DNA from: a virus
IMG/VR virus record: IMGVR_UViG_3300030090_002998
Coordinates: 1 to 47,552 of that record
Strand: one strand, 5' to 3'
Length of the DNA: 47,552 bases
Shown: piece by piece, positions 31,751-39,800 of the stretch
Layout of the letters: each line of letters begins with the position of its first letter
Numbering within the stretch: the stretch's first letter is position 1
Translations under genes and position numbers: made by a program
Notes under the pieces: generated by a model
Database searches by the model: none
Told to the model about the DNA's origin: nothing
What the model saw: only the letters and a program-made list of their open reading frames with translations

Positions 31751-31959
31751 AAACAGCAAAAACAAGAAACAATGAAACTATTCACATTGGTGATTGGGTA
31801 GAATTTAAAGCTGACATAGAACAATGCGGTAAAGTAATTCATATTAAAGGCAATGGTAAAAATGCTGAATTAACTTTAGAAAATACAAATGGATTTAGTG
31901 GAGATTACATTGGTGGACAAACTGTTACCTATATGGAAGCAAGGAGATGTTTTATATGA
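31747..31959 (+). CDS. Small SH3/KOW-like beta-barrel protein (70 aa)
   Basis: 70 aa; 'HIGDWVEFKADIEQCGKVIH' and 'NAELTLENTNGFSGDYIGGQ' read as a small barrel of the KOW/SH3 type, which often binds RNA or protein. Coupled to both neighbours by ATGA overlaps. Fold is a guess from pattern. Confidence 0.6.
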   Translation: MKTAKTRNNETIHIGDWVEFKADIEQCGKVIHIKGNGKNAELTLENTNGFSGDYIGGQTVTYMEARRCFI

Positions 31960-32288
31960 GTGGCAAAGCACCCAAACAAAAAGGCAATAGAATTGAACGA
32001 GAATGTGTCAATCTAGCAAAAGGCTATGGCTTTAAATCTAAACGTGCTTGGGGATCTGATGGCAGATCACTAGGCTGGCATGAAGAAGTAGACATGACAA
32101 TTAACTTAACAGGCCCAGCAGAAAACCTAGGGTATAAGTTTCAAGTTAAAGGTCGTAAAAGTATAGCTGATTACTTAAAACCATGTGAGCATGTATATGG
32201 ACAGATTCTTAAAGAAGATCGTAAAGAAGCATTAGTGACAATACGATACAAAGATTTACTTGACTTATTTAAAATAATAAGTGGGTAA
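31956..32288 (+). CDS. Holliday-junction-resolvase-like PD-(D/E)xK nuclease
   Basis: 110 aa from ATG 31956 (MSGKAPKQKGNRIERECVNL), chosen by the AAGGAG 9 bases upstream. The order KGNRIERE (E14), GFKSKRAWGSDG, EEVDMTI (D46) and YKFQVKGRK (Q63, K65) matches Hjc-like and related restriction-fold nucleases, with Gln in place of the usual Glu in the ExK motif. It could resolve or trim branched phage DNA before packaging. Activity with the Gln variant is plausible but unproven. Confidence 0.65.
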   Translation: MSGKAPKQKGNRIERECVNLAKGYGFKSKRAWGSDGRSLGWHEEVDMTINLTGPAENLGYKFQVKGRKSIADYLKPCEHVYGQILKEDRKEALVTIRYKDLLDLFKIISG

Positions 32289-32466
32289 TAGTCTAGCGAT
32301 GATTATCAAAAAAAGATATGAGCTAGGTGACTTCTTTTTGTCAATGGTTGACTCAAAGAACATAAACAAAATAGTTGATAGTTTGTGTTTCTATGGAAAG
32401 CATACAAAAAGAATGGCAAATGTACGTTGTTTTCTAGGTTGGCGTTTAGGAGACAATGGGAAATAA
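32281..32466 (+). CDS. Early small basic protein (55-61 aa)
   Basis: GTG at 32281 or ATG at 32299 (MIIKKRYELGDFFLSMVDSK); neither has a clear ribosome site, so coupling to the nuclease gene is likely. Basic end with VRCFLGWRLGDNGK. It finishes directly before a strong terminator. No family recognised. Confidence 0.5.
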   Translation: MGNSLAMIIKKRYELGDFFLSMVDSKNINKIVDSLCFYGKHTKRMANVRCFLGWRLGDNGK

Positions 32467-32513
32467 AAAAGGGGAGCATATTTTGGTTTTGGCTAAAACC
32501 ATGTTCCCCTTTT
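32467..32513 (+). terminator. Strong intrinsic terminator
   Basis: AAAAGGGGAGCAT (32467-32479) pairs with ATGTTCCCCTTTT (32501-32513) through 13 bp with one G-T pair; an inner GGTTTT-GGCT-AAAACC stem fills the loop. Symmetric A and T runs let it work in both directions. Confidence 0.85.
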
Positions 32514-32524
32514 AAGCATACTTT

Positions 32525-32541
32525 AATAACGTAGGAGTTAC
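32525..32541 (+). promoter_or_regulatory. Repeated leader AATAACGTAGGAGTTAC
   Basis: Exact copy, one base before the ATG of the 56-aa gene, directly after a terminator. Confidence 0.75.
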
Positions 32542-32542
32542 A

Positions 32543-32713
32543 ATGCATGCACAAGAATGTTACAAAATAATTAACAAATTAGCAAAACATCCCTCTGTTG
32601 ACCCTAATTCTCAAATCTGGGTAATGCTGCAAGAACTAAAAGACTTAATTCACGATATGCAAAAGGAAATAGATCATGCTAGAAAAATGGCTGTCTGGGG
32701 AAAAGATTATTGA
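32543..32713 (+). CDS. Early small helical protein (56 aa)
   Basis: 56 codons: MHAQECYKIINKLAKHPSVD and on. The exact leader before its ATG is the main support. All-helical. The next gene begins 38 bases before its stop in another frame. No family recognised. Confidence 0.65.
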   Translation: MHAQECYKIINKLAKHPSVDPNSQIWVMLQELKDLIHDMQKEIDHARKMAVWGKDY

Positions 32714-32921
32714 TAGACAACAAAGAAATCAGAATTTATATGATGCACGTAGAGCAGATGTTGCTATTAAATATTGCCCTGATTGTGATCGTTGCTATGA
32801 AATAGATAATGAAAAATCAAAAGTAAAATCAAATAGAGAAGCAAATAAGAAAATCTATTTGTACTATGAGAATTTTCCTACTTATGGAAAACAAGTTAAA
32901 GTATGTAATAGATGTGAATAA
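32676..32921 (+). CDS. Small zinc-binding protein (81 aa)
   Basis: 81 aa with CPDCDRC in the centre and CNRCE at the very end, giving two C-x-x-C pairs of a zinc ribbon separated by about 40 residues. AAAAGGAAATAGATC precedes the ATG. May bind nucleic acid; no family recognised. Confidence 0.65.
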   Translation: MLEKWLSGEKIIDRQQRNQNLYDARRADVAIKYCPDCDRCYEIDNEKSKVKSNREANKKIYLYYENFPTYGKQVKVCNRCE

Positions 32922-32938
32922 AACTTAAGTAAACGGAC

Positions 32939-32998
32939 GTAGGGGACAGTAGAGTGTAGAGGGCTAGTATACAAGCATACCGCCTCGACCTTCCCTAC
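32939..32998 (+). ncRNA. Nested stem structure in the leader of the 84-aa gene
   Basis: GTAGGGGA/TTCCCTAC (32939-32946 with 32991-32998, one G-T pair) encloses GAGG/CCTC (32959-32962 with 32983-32986), which encloses GTAT/ATAC (32967-32970 with 32977-32980). No U-tract follows, so it is not a plain terminator. It ends 23 bases before the next ATG, so it may be a regulatory leader or small RNA. Confidence 0.5.
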
Positions 32999-33021
32999 CG
33001 ATGTTTAAAAGGAGAAATACT

Positions 33022-33276
33022 ATGGCATGGGAGCTATGGCAAAAAGAAATTAGTTATGACGATCCTGAATACGAAGGATTGTATCAAATAGGATTTTTCT
33101 GCAATACGGCAGATATGAGTTTTGGCCCTGTATTAGGTATTCAAGTCGATACCAACAAATACAAAGATGCTGAAGATCAAATCTATGCAGAATGGAAAGC
33201 AAACGATCCTAGAACATTAAATAGTGATGAAATATATGATGAAGTAAAACGAATCGAAAATATAAAAGAGGAATAA
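33022..33276 (+). CDS. Early hypothetical protein (84 aa)
   Basis: 84 aa from ATG 33022 (MAWELWQKEISYDDPEYEGL); the AAAAGGAG 7 bases upstream decides this start over an ATG at 33001. Acidic, mixed alpha/beta. First of a run of closely packed small genes to 35.5 kb. No family recognised. Confidence 0.65.
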   Translation: MAWELWQKEISYDDPEYEGLYQIGFFCNTADMSFGPVLGIQVDTNKYKDAEDQIYAEWKANDPRTLNSDEIYDEVKRIENIKEE

Positions 33277-33278
33277 TC

Positions 33279-33467
33279 ATGAAAGAACAAACTCTTGAAG
33301 ACTCAGTTGGATTAGATAAGCTAATGAATATTATCAAAGATATAAGAGATGACGATGAATGGGTTGTAGATAGTCATTCTAAAGCACATTATAATGGTGG
33401 CTTAGAAGCAATGGCAAGAATATTAGAACATATTGCTGAATTAAGACAAAATGAAGGAAAGAAATAA
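33279..33467 (+). CDS. Early acidic hypothetical protein (62 aa)
   Basis: 62 aa, helical with an acidic centre (IIKDIRDDDEWVVDSHSKAH). AGAGGAATAATC precedes the ATG, two bases after the previous stop. No family recognised. Confidence 0.6.
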   Translation: MKEQTLEDSVGLDKLMNIIKDIRDDDEWVVDSHSKAHYNGGLEAMARILEHIAELRQNEGKK

Positions 33468-33469
33468 TT

Positions 33470-33709
33470 ATGAAACTTGTACAAAAACAAAAAAATGGAA
33501 AAAGAACATGTGAAATACATGTAGATACAACACCCTATTCAGTAACCACACGTAAAGGTGGATGTGAAGTATGGGTATCCAATGATACTTGGAGTTATTT
33601 TATTGGAGAATGCTATGAAGGCACAAGTGACAAAACAATAGCTACTGTAATGAAACATGCACAAGTCATATGCAATGCACTTAATGAAAATCAAATGGAG
33701 CAAATGTAA
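33470..33709 (+). CDS. Early hypothetical protein (79 aa)
   Basis: 79 aa, beta-rich first half (CEIHVDTTPYSVTTRKGGCE, then VWVSNDTWSYFIGE) and a helical end. Shares one base with the next gene. No family recognised. Confidence 0.6.
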   Translation: MKLVQKQKNGKRTCEIHVDTTPYSVTTRKGGCEVWVSNDTWSYFIGECYEGTSDKTIATVMKHAQVICNALNENQMEQM

Positions 33710-34032
33710 TGAAAACACTATATGTAGATGAACAGAAATTTGTGGATTGGTTCTTTGGAACTGAAGATAAACGAACTTGGGGATATGAAATATGGGAGCA
33801 GTTAAGTACTTATGGAAAATATAAAATAGATGTCCAAGACTTGTGGGATAGATGTGAAGACATACCTGCTAATGCAGTATTAAATAGACCAAAATGGTGG
33901 GCAGAAGATAATTTTTTAGATGATGTACCAAAAGATAATATGCCAGATGATTTTTGGGATACTTTCGATTTTGAATTAGTACGTAAAGGAACTTTAGGAT
34001 ACCCAACAGAAAAGGAATTAGCAAATGGATAA
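33709..34032 (+). CDS. Early acidic Trp/Asp-rich protein (107 aa)
   Basis: 107 aa, strikingly rich in Trp, Asp and Glu (FVDWFFGTEDKRTWGYEIWE, later PKWWAEDNFLDDVPKDNMPD). High negative charge and small size are typical of phage DNA-mimic or inhibitor proteins, but nothing more specific can be read. It overlaps both neighbours by 1-8 bases. Confidence 0.6.
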   Translation: MKTLYVDEQKFVDWFFGTEDKRTWGYEIWEQLSTYGKYKIDVQDLWDRCEDIPANAVLNRPKWWAEDNFLDDVPKDNMPDDFWDTFDFELVRKGTLGYPTEKELANG

Positions 34033-34228
34033 CATTTATCAACTTGTCTACTATGAAGGAAGCTTTAGATATACTACATGGAGCGTAGATAAAGAAGAAC
34101 TAGAAAAGAAAGTAAAAGAGTGGGAAAAACAAGGTTTGGGAATAGGCAATGATGAAATAAATCAAATTAGTTTTACTGATCCAGAAGAACTTGTTGCTCA
34201 ACTTAATGAACTTCAAGGAGTATTATAA
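34025..34228 (+). CDS. Early acidic hypothetical protein (67 aa)
   Basis: 67 aa (MDNIYQLVYYEGSFRYTTWS), a beta hairpin followed by an acidic helix. Starts inside the previous gene after AAAAGGAATTAGCAA. No family recognised. Confidence 0.6.
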   Translation: MDNIYQLVYYEGSFRYTTWSVDKEELEKKVKEWEKQGLGIGNDEINQISFTDPEELVAQLNELQGVL

Positions 34229-34554
34229 TGACAGCTAAAGAATACGAACAGTTCAGAGATCACTTCTTACATGATACTTTAAAACTATCAGATGAAAAGA
34301 GAATCGAGTATACAGAAGGAAATCAAAACACGAACGTATTATGGAACTTTGAAAGCATAGGTAATAAGCTTGGCTTAGAGCCTATGCAAGTTCTATCTGT
34401 ATACTTAAATAAACACTTATCTAGTCTTCAAAGCTATTTCAAGGATGGGCAAGAACATTCATCAGAAAGCATTGAAGGACGTGTAAGTGATATTATTAAT
34501 TACCTTTTGCTTTTTCTTGCAATGAAACAAACATATAAAAAGGAAGATAAATAA
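34228..34554 (+). CDS. All-alpha phage protein, DUF1599/MazG-like
   Basis: 108 aa. 'KRIEYTEGNQNTNVLWNFES' followed by IGNKLGLEPMQVLSVYLNKH and 'SIEGRVSDIINYLLLFLAMK' resembles phage proteins with a helical NTP-pyrophosphatase-like (MazG/DUF1599) fold: a 'Y..G..N...NF..IA..LG..P.QV....L.KH' block and 'E.I.GRI.D..NYLLL'. If correct it could act on nucleotides. Family membership is from memory. Confidence 0.6.
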   Translation: MTAKEYEQFRDHFLHDTLKLSDEKRIEYTEGNQNTNVLWNFESIGNKLGLEPMQVLSVYLNKHLSSLQSYFKDGQEHSSESIEGRVSDIINYLLLFLAMKQTYKKEDK

Positions 34555-34796
34555 TGAAAGAAACAATTATAATAAGCACAAGTGACTTATATGATATGAC
34601 AATGAATAATCTTGTCGAACTTTTGTTGATGGGTAAGCACAAAGAAGAAAATGCATATTCTTTTAGTTGGAATATTGAAGGTGGGGTTAAGGTTATACAA
34701 CACAGTTTAACAAACATATCAACGCATAGTGATAATGTGGAGCGTAAACAAGAATGTTTACAGTTTAAAATTGATTATAAAGTAAATAGAAAGTAG
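34554..34796 (+). CDS. Early hypothetical protein (80 aa)
   Basis: 80 aa (MKETIIISTSDLYDMTMNNL), mixed fold, one-base overlap with the previous gene after AAAAGGAAGATAAATA. No family recognised. Confidence 0.6.
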   Translation: MKETIIISTSDLYDMTMNNLVELLLMGKHKEENAYSFSWNIEGGVKVIQHSLTNISTHSDNVERKQECLQFKIDYKVNRK

Positions 34797-34829
34797 AAAA
34801 TTATGTAACATATAAAAAGGAGGATACAC

Positions 34830-35084
34830 ATGTACACAAAACATGATTTAACTCAAACAAATAAAATTGAAGAAGTAAATATAGATAACCATAAATATCA
34901 TACAACACTTGACAGGTTGCTAACTCAAATAGCTGATGATGTTGTAGGGAATGGCCAAGCTAGAGAAGAACTTAAATACTATATGAAACAATATTACTAT
35001 TCGCATGAAAATATAGAAAGCGATACATATCCTATTGATCATTTGTATGAAGAATGGGATCCTGATAGAGAACATTATAAATAA
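34830..35084 (+). CDS. Early hypothetical protein (84 aa)
   Basis: 84 aa, polar and acidic (TDHLYEEWDPDREHYK-like end; KYYMKQYYYSHENIESDTYP segment). AAAAAGGAGGATACAC before the ATG is a near-perfect ribosome site. No family recognised. Confidence 0.6.
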   Translation: MYTKHDLTQTNKIEEVNIDNHKYHTTLDRLLTQIADDVVGNGQAREELKYYMKQYYYSHENIESDTYPIDHLYEEWDPDREHYK

Positions 35085-35093
35085 GGAGGATAT

Positions 35094-35477
35094 ATGAAAG
35101 ATCCTTTTGAACATGAAAAAAACATGGAACATCCTATGTATAAAAAAGGATTCCAATATGTATTTGATCATTATGGTGTTCCTAAATTGCCTTCAGAAGA
35201 ACTAATTGACTTAAGAAAAAGATATAGCAAACTATCTGATGAATATAAAGAATATCAAGAAACAGCTTTGTCTTCTGTAAAAGAAACCAAAAGAGAACTG
35301 AAAGCAATGGATGAAGAATTACTTGATATAGTAACTAAAATGAGTAGAAGAGACAGCACGATTAGAAAATTACGTTACGAAAACAATAAGAAGAAAAAAC
35401 ACATTGAGTTACTAGAGTCTACACTTAAATCTTTACAATCTAAATGGTACTTAAAACCATTTATTAACATAACGTAG
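35094..35477 (+). CDS. Coiled-coil early protein (127 aa)
   Basis: 127 aa. After 40 residues (YKKGFQYVFDHYGVPKLPSE) the rest is a continuous charged coiled coil (KRYSKLSDEYKEYQETALSS and on). AAGGAGGATAT precedes the ATG. The last codons overlap the leader at 35468. No family recognised; likely a dimeric or trimeric scaffold or inhibitor. Confidence 0.65.
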   Translation: MKDPFEHEKNMEHPMYKKGFQYVFDHYGVPKLPSEELIDLRKRYSKLSDEYKEYQETALSSVKETKRELKAMDEELLDIVTKMSRRDSTIRKLRYENNKKKKHIELLESTLKSLQSKWYLKPFINIT

Positions 35478-35484
35478 GAGTTAC
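35468..35484 (+). promoter_or_regulatory. Repeated leader CATAACGTAGGAGTTAC
   Basis: Copy matching from ATAAC on, one base before the ATG of the 46-aa membrane protein, overlapping the end of the coiled-coil gene. Confidence 0.7.
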
Positions 35485-35485
35485 T

Positions 35486-35626
35486 ATGTGGGAATACTAT
35501 TGGCAAGCTCTTGTAGAGCATAGGCATGATATAATGATCCCTATCTTAATTGTTTATCTGGTCATAGATAAATTTGTAGATAGGTGGTTCTGGATTAATT
35601 GGATACGAAAGGAGTTTAGACGATGA
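35486..35626 (+). CDS. Small membrane protein (46 aa)
   Basis: 46 codons: MWEYYWQALVEHRHDIMIPI and on. One span, IMIPILIVYLVIDKF, then a Trp-rich basic tail. A strong leader before it and an ATGA overlap with the next tiny gene support it. It could modify the host membrane or act in superinfection exclusion; inference. Confidence 0.6.
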   Translation: MWEYYWQALVEHRHDIMIPILIVYLVIDKFVDRWFWINWIRKEFRR

Positions 35627-35748
35627 TGTTTTATCCTGATTGGTTATGGTATATAGAAGTGTTATGCAAATCTGTCTTTTATGTAGGAATTGGATTTGGA
35701 CTTATTACACATTTTCTTTTCAAATGGCTTGAGCTTATTTGGAATTAA
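35623..35748 (+). CDS. Small membrane protein (41 aa)
   Basis: 41 codons: MMFYPDWLWYIEVLCKSVFY and on, one hydrophobic span (SVFYVGIGFGLITHFLF). CGAAAGGAG precedes the ATG, which overlaps the previous stop. Its end overlaps the convergent integrase gene by 14 bases. Works probably with the 46-aa protein. Confidence 0.6.
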   Translation: MMFYPDWLWYIEVLCKSVFYVGIGFGLITHFLFKWLELIWN

Positions 35749-36622
35749 CAGGTAGACTAAAATCTCCTATATCGGTTACAAGCAATGGGGCATAGTTCCA
35801 TTCTGTAGTAGAAATGCTGCTATGTCCCAAAAGCTTAGACACCGTATATATAGGCATACCTGATTTAATTAAATTTAAACCAAATGTTCTACGCAGATCA
35901 TGGAAGCATCCGTCTTCTATGCTTATCCTGCGTAGATTTTTTTTAAAGTGATGAGTAACATAATCAGTTTCGTACTCCCATAGCTTACCCTGTTGGTATA
36001 GAATGTCTTTAGCTTGCGTATTTAAACGAACAAGCCTCTCTCCTGTTTTACCAAATGTTTTAAAATACTTAGTGTAAATATGCTTTTGTCTCATATTGCA
36101 AAGCTCACCACGTCTAGCACCTGTATAATATGCAAATTGTACAAATCTTTTAAAGTTTAGGTCACGTGTATGCTTAAATATTTTTACTAATTCTATGTCA
36201 GTAAATACTCGATTTCTAGCTGGTTTTTTCTTAAGCTTATACTTGTTTAGATCTGTAGTAAAACCGTTCCTTTTACCCCAATTTATCACCGCATTTAGCC
36301 TTCCCTGTACTCCTATTCTTGTTGCCTCATTCTCAGGTAACGGTATTCCCTTCTTATATTTTTTTAACACCTGAATTGTTGTGTCTCTAGATGCTTTACT
36401 CCAATTATGATCTGCTTGTAAATACTTTTTAATTAGATCATTAAAAGGTAAGAATTGTTTATTACTAGGATGAATTAACTCTTCAAACAACTGTGGTTCT
36501 AATATTTTAGCACGTTGTTTAGCAATACGTTTATCTTTGGTTTGCAAAGATCGTACAATACGCTTGTAATTGTATGTGATTTTAAGGTAGTAAATACCTT
36601 TACTTTTATATATTGATGACAT
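35735..36622 (-). CDS. int: Tyrosine integrase
   Basis: 295 aa. All catalytic residues of the tyrosine recombinase family are present: R170 in YTGARRGEL, a Lys near 192 (FGKTGERL), H241 and R244 in FHDLRRTFG, H267 in KLLGHSS and Y277 in TTEWNYAPL. Residues 1-55 form a three-stranded arm-binding domain and 56-130 the core-binding helices. It integrates and excises the phage genome. It is adjacent to the tRNA-Val remnant upstream of its start (attP). The leader before its ATG contains ACTAACCAATAAC, related to the early leaders, but no good ribosome site. Confidence 0.93.
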   Translation of the reverse strand: MSSIYKSKGIYYLKITYNYKRIVRSLQTKDKRIAKQRAKILEPQLFEELIHPSNKQFLPFNDLIKKYLQADHNWSKASRDTTIQVLKKYKKGIPLPENEATRIGVQGRLNAVINWGKRNGFTTDLNKYKLKKKPARNRVFTDIELVKIFKHTRDLNFKRFVQFAYYTGARRGELCNMRQKHIYTKYFKTFGKTGERLVRLNTQAKDILYQQGKLWEYETDYVTHHFKKNLRRISIEDGCFHDLRRTFGLNLIKSGMPIYTVSKLLGHSSISTTEWNYAPLLVTDIGDFSLPVNSK

Positions 36623-36631
36623 AATTAGCTA

Positions 36632-36797
36632 GTTATTGGTTAGTTATCAAAAAACCAAATAACAACTAATACTATTTTGTCGTCAGTGGGCGATGACGGA
36701 GTCGAACCGCCGACCTCTACGATGTCAACGTCGATTTAGTGAGAAGAAAAACTGTAAAATTCATAAGCAATTAAAGCAATATTAGTTTGTTATTGGT
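36632..36797. repeat. Flanking repeats at attP (possible integrase arm sites)
   Basis: GTTATTGGT occurs at 36632-36640 and again at 36789-36797 on either side of the tRNA-like core, and an inverted version ACCAAATAAC lies at about 36654-36663. Such flanking repeats are expected for arm-type binding sites of a tyrosine integrase. Confidence 0.5.
36687..36733 (-). other. attP: attP core: 3' part of a tRNA-Val(GAC) gene
   Basis: On the minus strand the sequence reads anticodon loop TTGACAT, 3' anticodon strand CGTAG, variable loop, T-arm GGCGG-TTCGACT-CCGTC, acceptor strand ATCGCCC and discriminator A. The 5' half (acceptor, D-arm) is absent, so it is not a functional tRNA. This is the usual form of an attP that restores the 3' end of a host tRNA on integration. 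It lies 65 bases upstream of the integrase start. Confidence 0.85.
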
Positions 36798-36815
36798 ATG
36801 CTAATTTATAACAAA

Positions 36816-39800
36816 TTATGAGTTTTCTAATAGTTCTTCTATATAATCCATACGTTTCTTTTTAGACTTAGCTCTTTCTACTCTATTTATAAATTGATTA
36901 TAAGGTACTCTAAAAAGAATCTCTGGAGCACGATCCATTCCTCTACCTACTCTATCATCTGATAATTGCACAGCTTGCCTAATCCCTCTACCAAATGGCA
37001 ATAAGGTATACATAGTATAATCTGTAAACTCGTCCCAGTTCCCTGTTAACAGTTCACCTGCAGCTTCAGGTATTCTGGCAATAGGTGGTTTTAATATACT
37101 TAATGGCCCTAATGGATCATTAAAGTATGCCATCTCTTTTTGTTTTTTTGTACCAAAAGTATAATCAGCTAACGATTGTATCCAATCATATGGTGGTGGT
37201 AACGTAGTATCAAATAAACTAAACATAAAAGCAGCACCTAGCATATACATCCATAAATCAGCAGTAATCTGTCTTTCGAGTCGTTTAAATTCTTTTGAGT
37301 TAGGATTCATGCCTAACTCTTTAGCTTGTCTATAATATTCTTTACGTATCCTTACGCTGTTGAATGCGAAGAGTTTAAACCTACTTAATACTTTTCCTGT
37401 TGATGTAGACATAAACAAAGGTCTTTCTGCATTCTGATAAAAGAATTGAGAATATCGTATAGCATTCATAGCATGTTCAATTACTTGATCATCTGCCAAT
37501 GTTAAATCTTTACCTAGCCTACCTGTACCTTTAATATATTGTAATGCTCCAGCAAGAAAAGCTTTCTTTCGATTAATGCGTTCTGATTCTTGCATAAAAA
37601 ATCCACCAGTCTTTAGCATTATATCTGATACACCATATTTATTTAGTACATCAGATACGCTTTCATCACGATTACCCTTTTTACTTTTTAAAGCCGTTAA
37701 CATATCTCGGTTAAAATCTTTAAAGCTATGACCTAATTCTTTTAATCGTGTAGTTAATTCTGGATTAAAATCAAATTCATTCTGCAAATAGTTATCATAA
37801 AAACCATTTTCTTCTAGCCATTCACTTATATCTTTAAAAGACTTTACAGGTTTACCATTATTTAAAAAGACTTTACTAACTCCATATTGATCGGTAAGCA
37901 ATAAGTCGTTTACAACTTTCATGTTACCAGCATCTTTTAAGTTTTCTAAACCTGCATATGCTGCCGTTTGTGTAGTGCCACCAAATACATTATTTACAAA
38001 CGAACCAGTATTAAACAACAAAGACATTAACTGATACTTAGCTTCCATAGCTCCCCAATTACGTATTAAGTTGTAATAAAACATCTGTCTAGCTTGTGGG
38101 TCTTGTGGTATTAACTTTTTATTAATAAAGGGAATCGTGTCTTTACCACCAAATCTACTCTTATAAATCTTTTCTAATTGATTTGCACCTACTTCATCTG
38201 ACGTTACATAAAACATGTTGTACTTATTTAAATGCAATAACTTTCTTCCTTGTGGAGTTTTTTGCTTTGTAGAAAATGTTGTTTGGTATCCCATAGATGT
38301 TTCTGCATATGTACGTATAAAATCTGCCCATACATCTACATAATTATTGTATCTCTGATTGTCAGGTATTTCTGTAAGGCTTACACCTTTATATAGGTCT
38401 TTAAATTTCTTTGCTTCATTAGGTGCTGGTTTATAATTCTGCATATTATCTAAAAAAGCATCTATGTCACCTTGTGCTTTAAACTTAGTTAAGTTTCTAA
38501 AATAGCCTCTAATAATAGCATCTTGATAATCTTTAAATAAGCCTTCATCTTTTTTAAAAGGAACAGAATCTTCACCACGCTTTTTTAATGGAGAGGCATA
38601 CGATCCTCTAGATTGTTCAAAGGCAACTTCATAGTCTGTACCAATTGTAATTCTGCTATTAATATCAAAAAATGGATTGTTCATAGCAAGATCTCTAGAC
38701 AGTCTATTTAGATTGCCTTTTTCTGCCTGTCTATTTAACCATTCAGCTTGTTCCAATAAAGTTTTTTCATTTACTTTACGTATGCTGTGGTGTATATACG
38801 TGTCAAAATTACGTTTTCGTCTAGGATAAAATGGTTTGTTTGCTCTTTGCTGCTCTCTAAATAGTTTAGGGTTCTTAGGATTCTTGCTTTGAATTAGCTT
38901 TTCTAGTCGATACTCGTAGTTATATCGCATTAAACCATCTATCCCTACTGTTTTAATAATAGCATCCGTTGGTTTTGCATTCATAACTGTATTCTCAAAA
39001 TGCTTTAAATCAAACTTTCCATTTTTATCATACTTAATATAGTTATTAATCCTGCCGTATTGCTTATCCTTATCAATCTTACTCCATTCAAAATCATTTC
39101 CTGTTTTATCTTTTACAGCAACAAATTGCCACATGTCTTTAAAAAACTTTGTAGCACTATCATTTAATTGTAGAAATTTCTTTTGATCAATAGACTTATC
39201 TAGTTGCTCTAAAGTCTTTCTACCTTCTCTATATTCTATTAATTCTTTTATATATGTACCACGTACATTGGGTACACTAGATATATTAGCTAATGATCGC
39301 TCTAAATCTTTACGCATTAACAATGCTTTTCTATCATAGATATTAATATTGCGTTCCATATCATTTACAGCCAATCGAATAGATTCTATAGGGCTCATTA
39401 TCTTAACAAATTCTCTATCTACCATACCCTTGCTTGTTAAAACAGCTTTTCGTGCTTTAATACCTCTGGTTAGAAAATTCATCTTTTGTAATTTTCTTTC
39501 TAATGTCATTGGTGACGTATGCCAATCTTTAAGATATACAGGTAATCCTTCTACCGTATCGAGTTCTTTAAGATACTTATTAACTTCTTTAACGTCATCC
39601 ATAGTCATGGTAGTTATATCTCTAGCTTGACCTTTGCTATTGGTGTAGTTTATAAACCAATTGTTAAAGTCAACACCTGCTGGATTTGTCTTAATGGTTT
39701 CTTGTAACTTTTGCACTTCAACTAAATCTTTGTCTGTAAATGCTATGTTTTCTAAAGCATTTTTAGAAACCAATGTATCTAACGTATCAAATACTTTTGC

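Noticed and set aside
22195-35748. CRISPR array or toxin-antitoxin pair in the early region
   Set aside because: No regularly spaced direct repeats with unique spacers, and no recognisable toxin motif among the small genes.
36687-36733. A complete phage-encoded tRNA-Val
   Set aside because: The 5' acceptor strand and D-arm are missing; upstream bases are AT-rich and cannot supply them.
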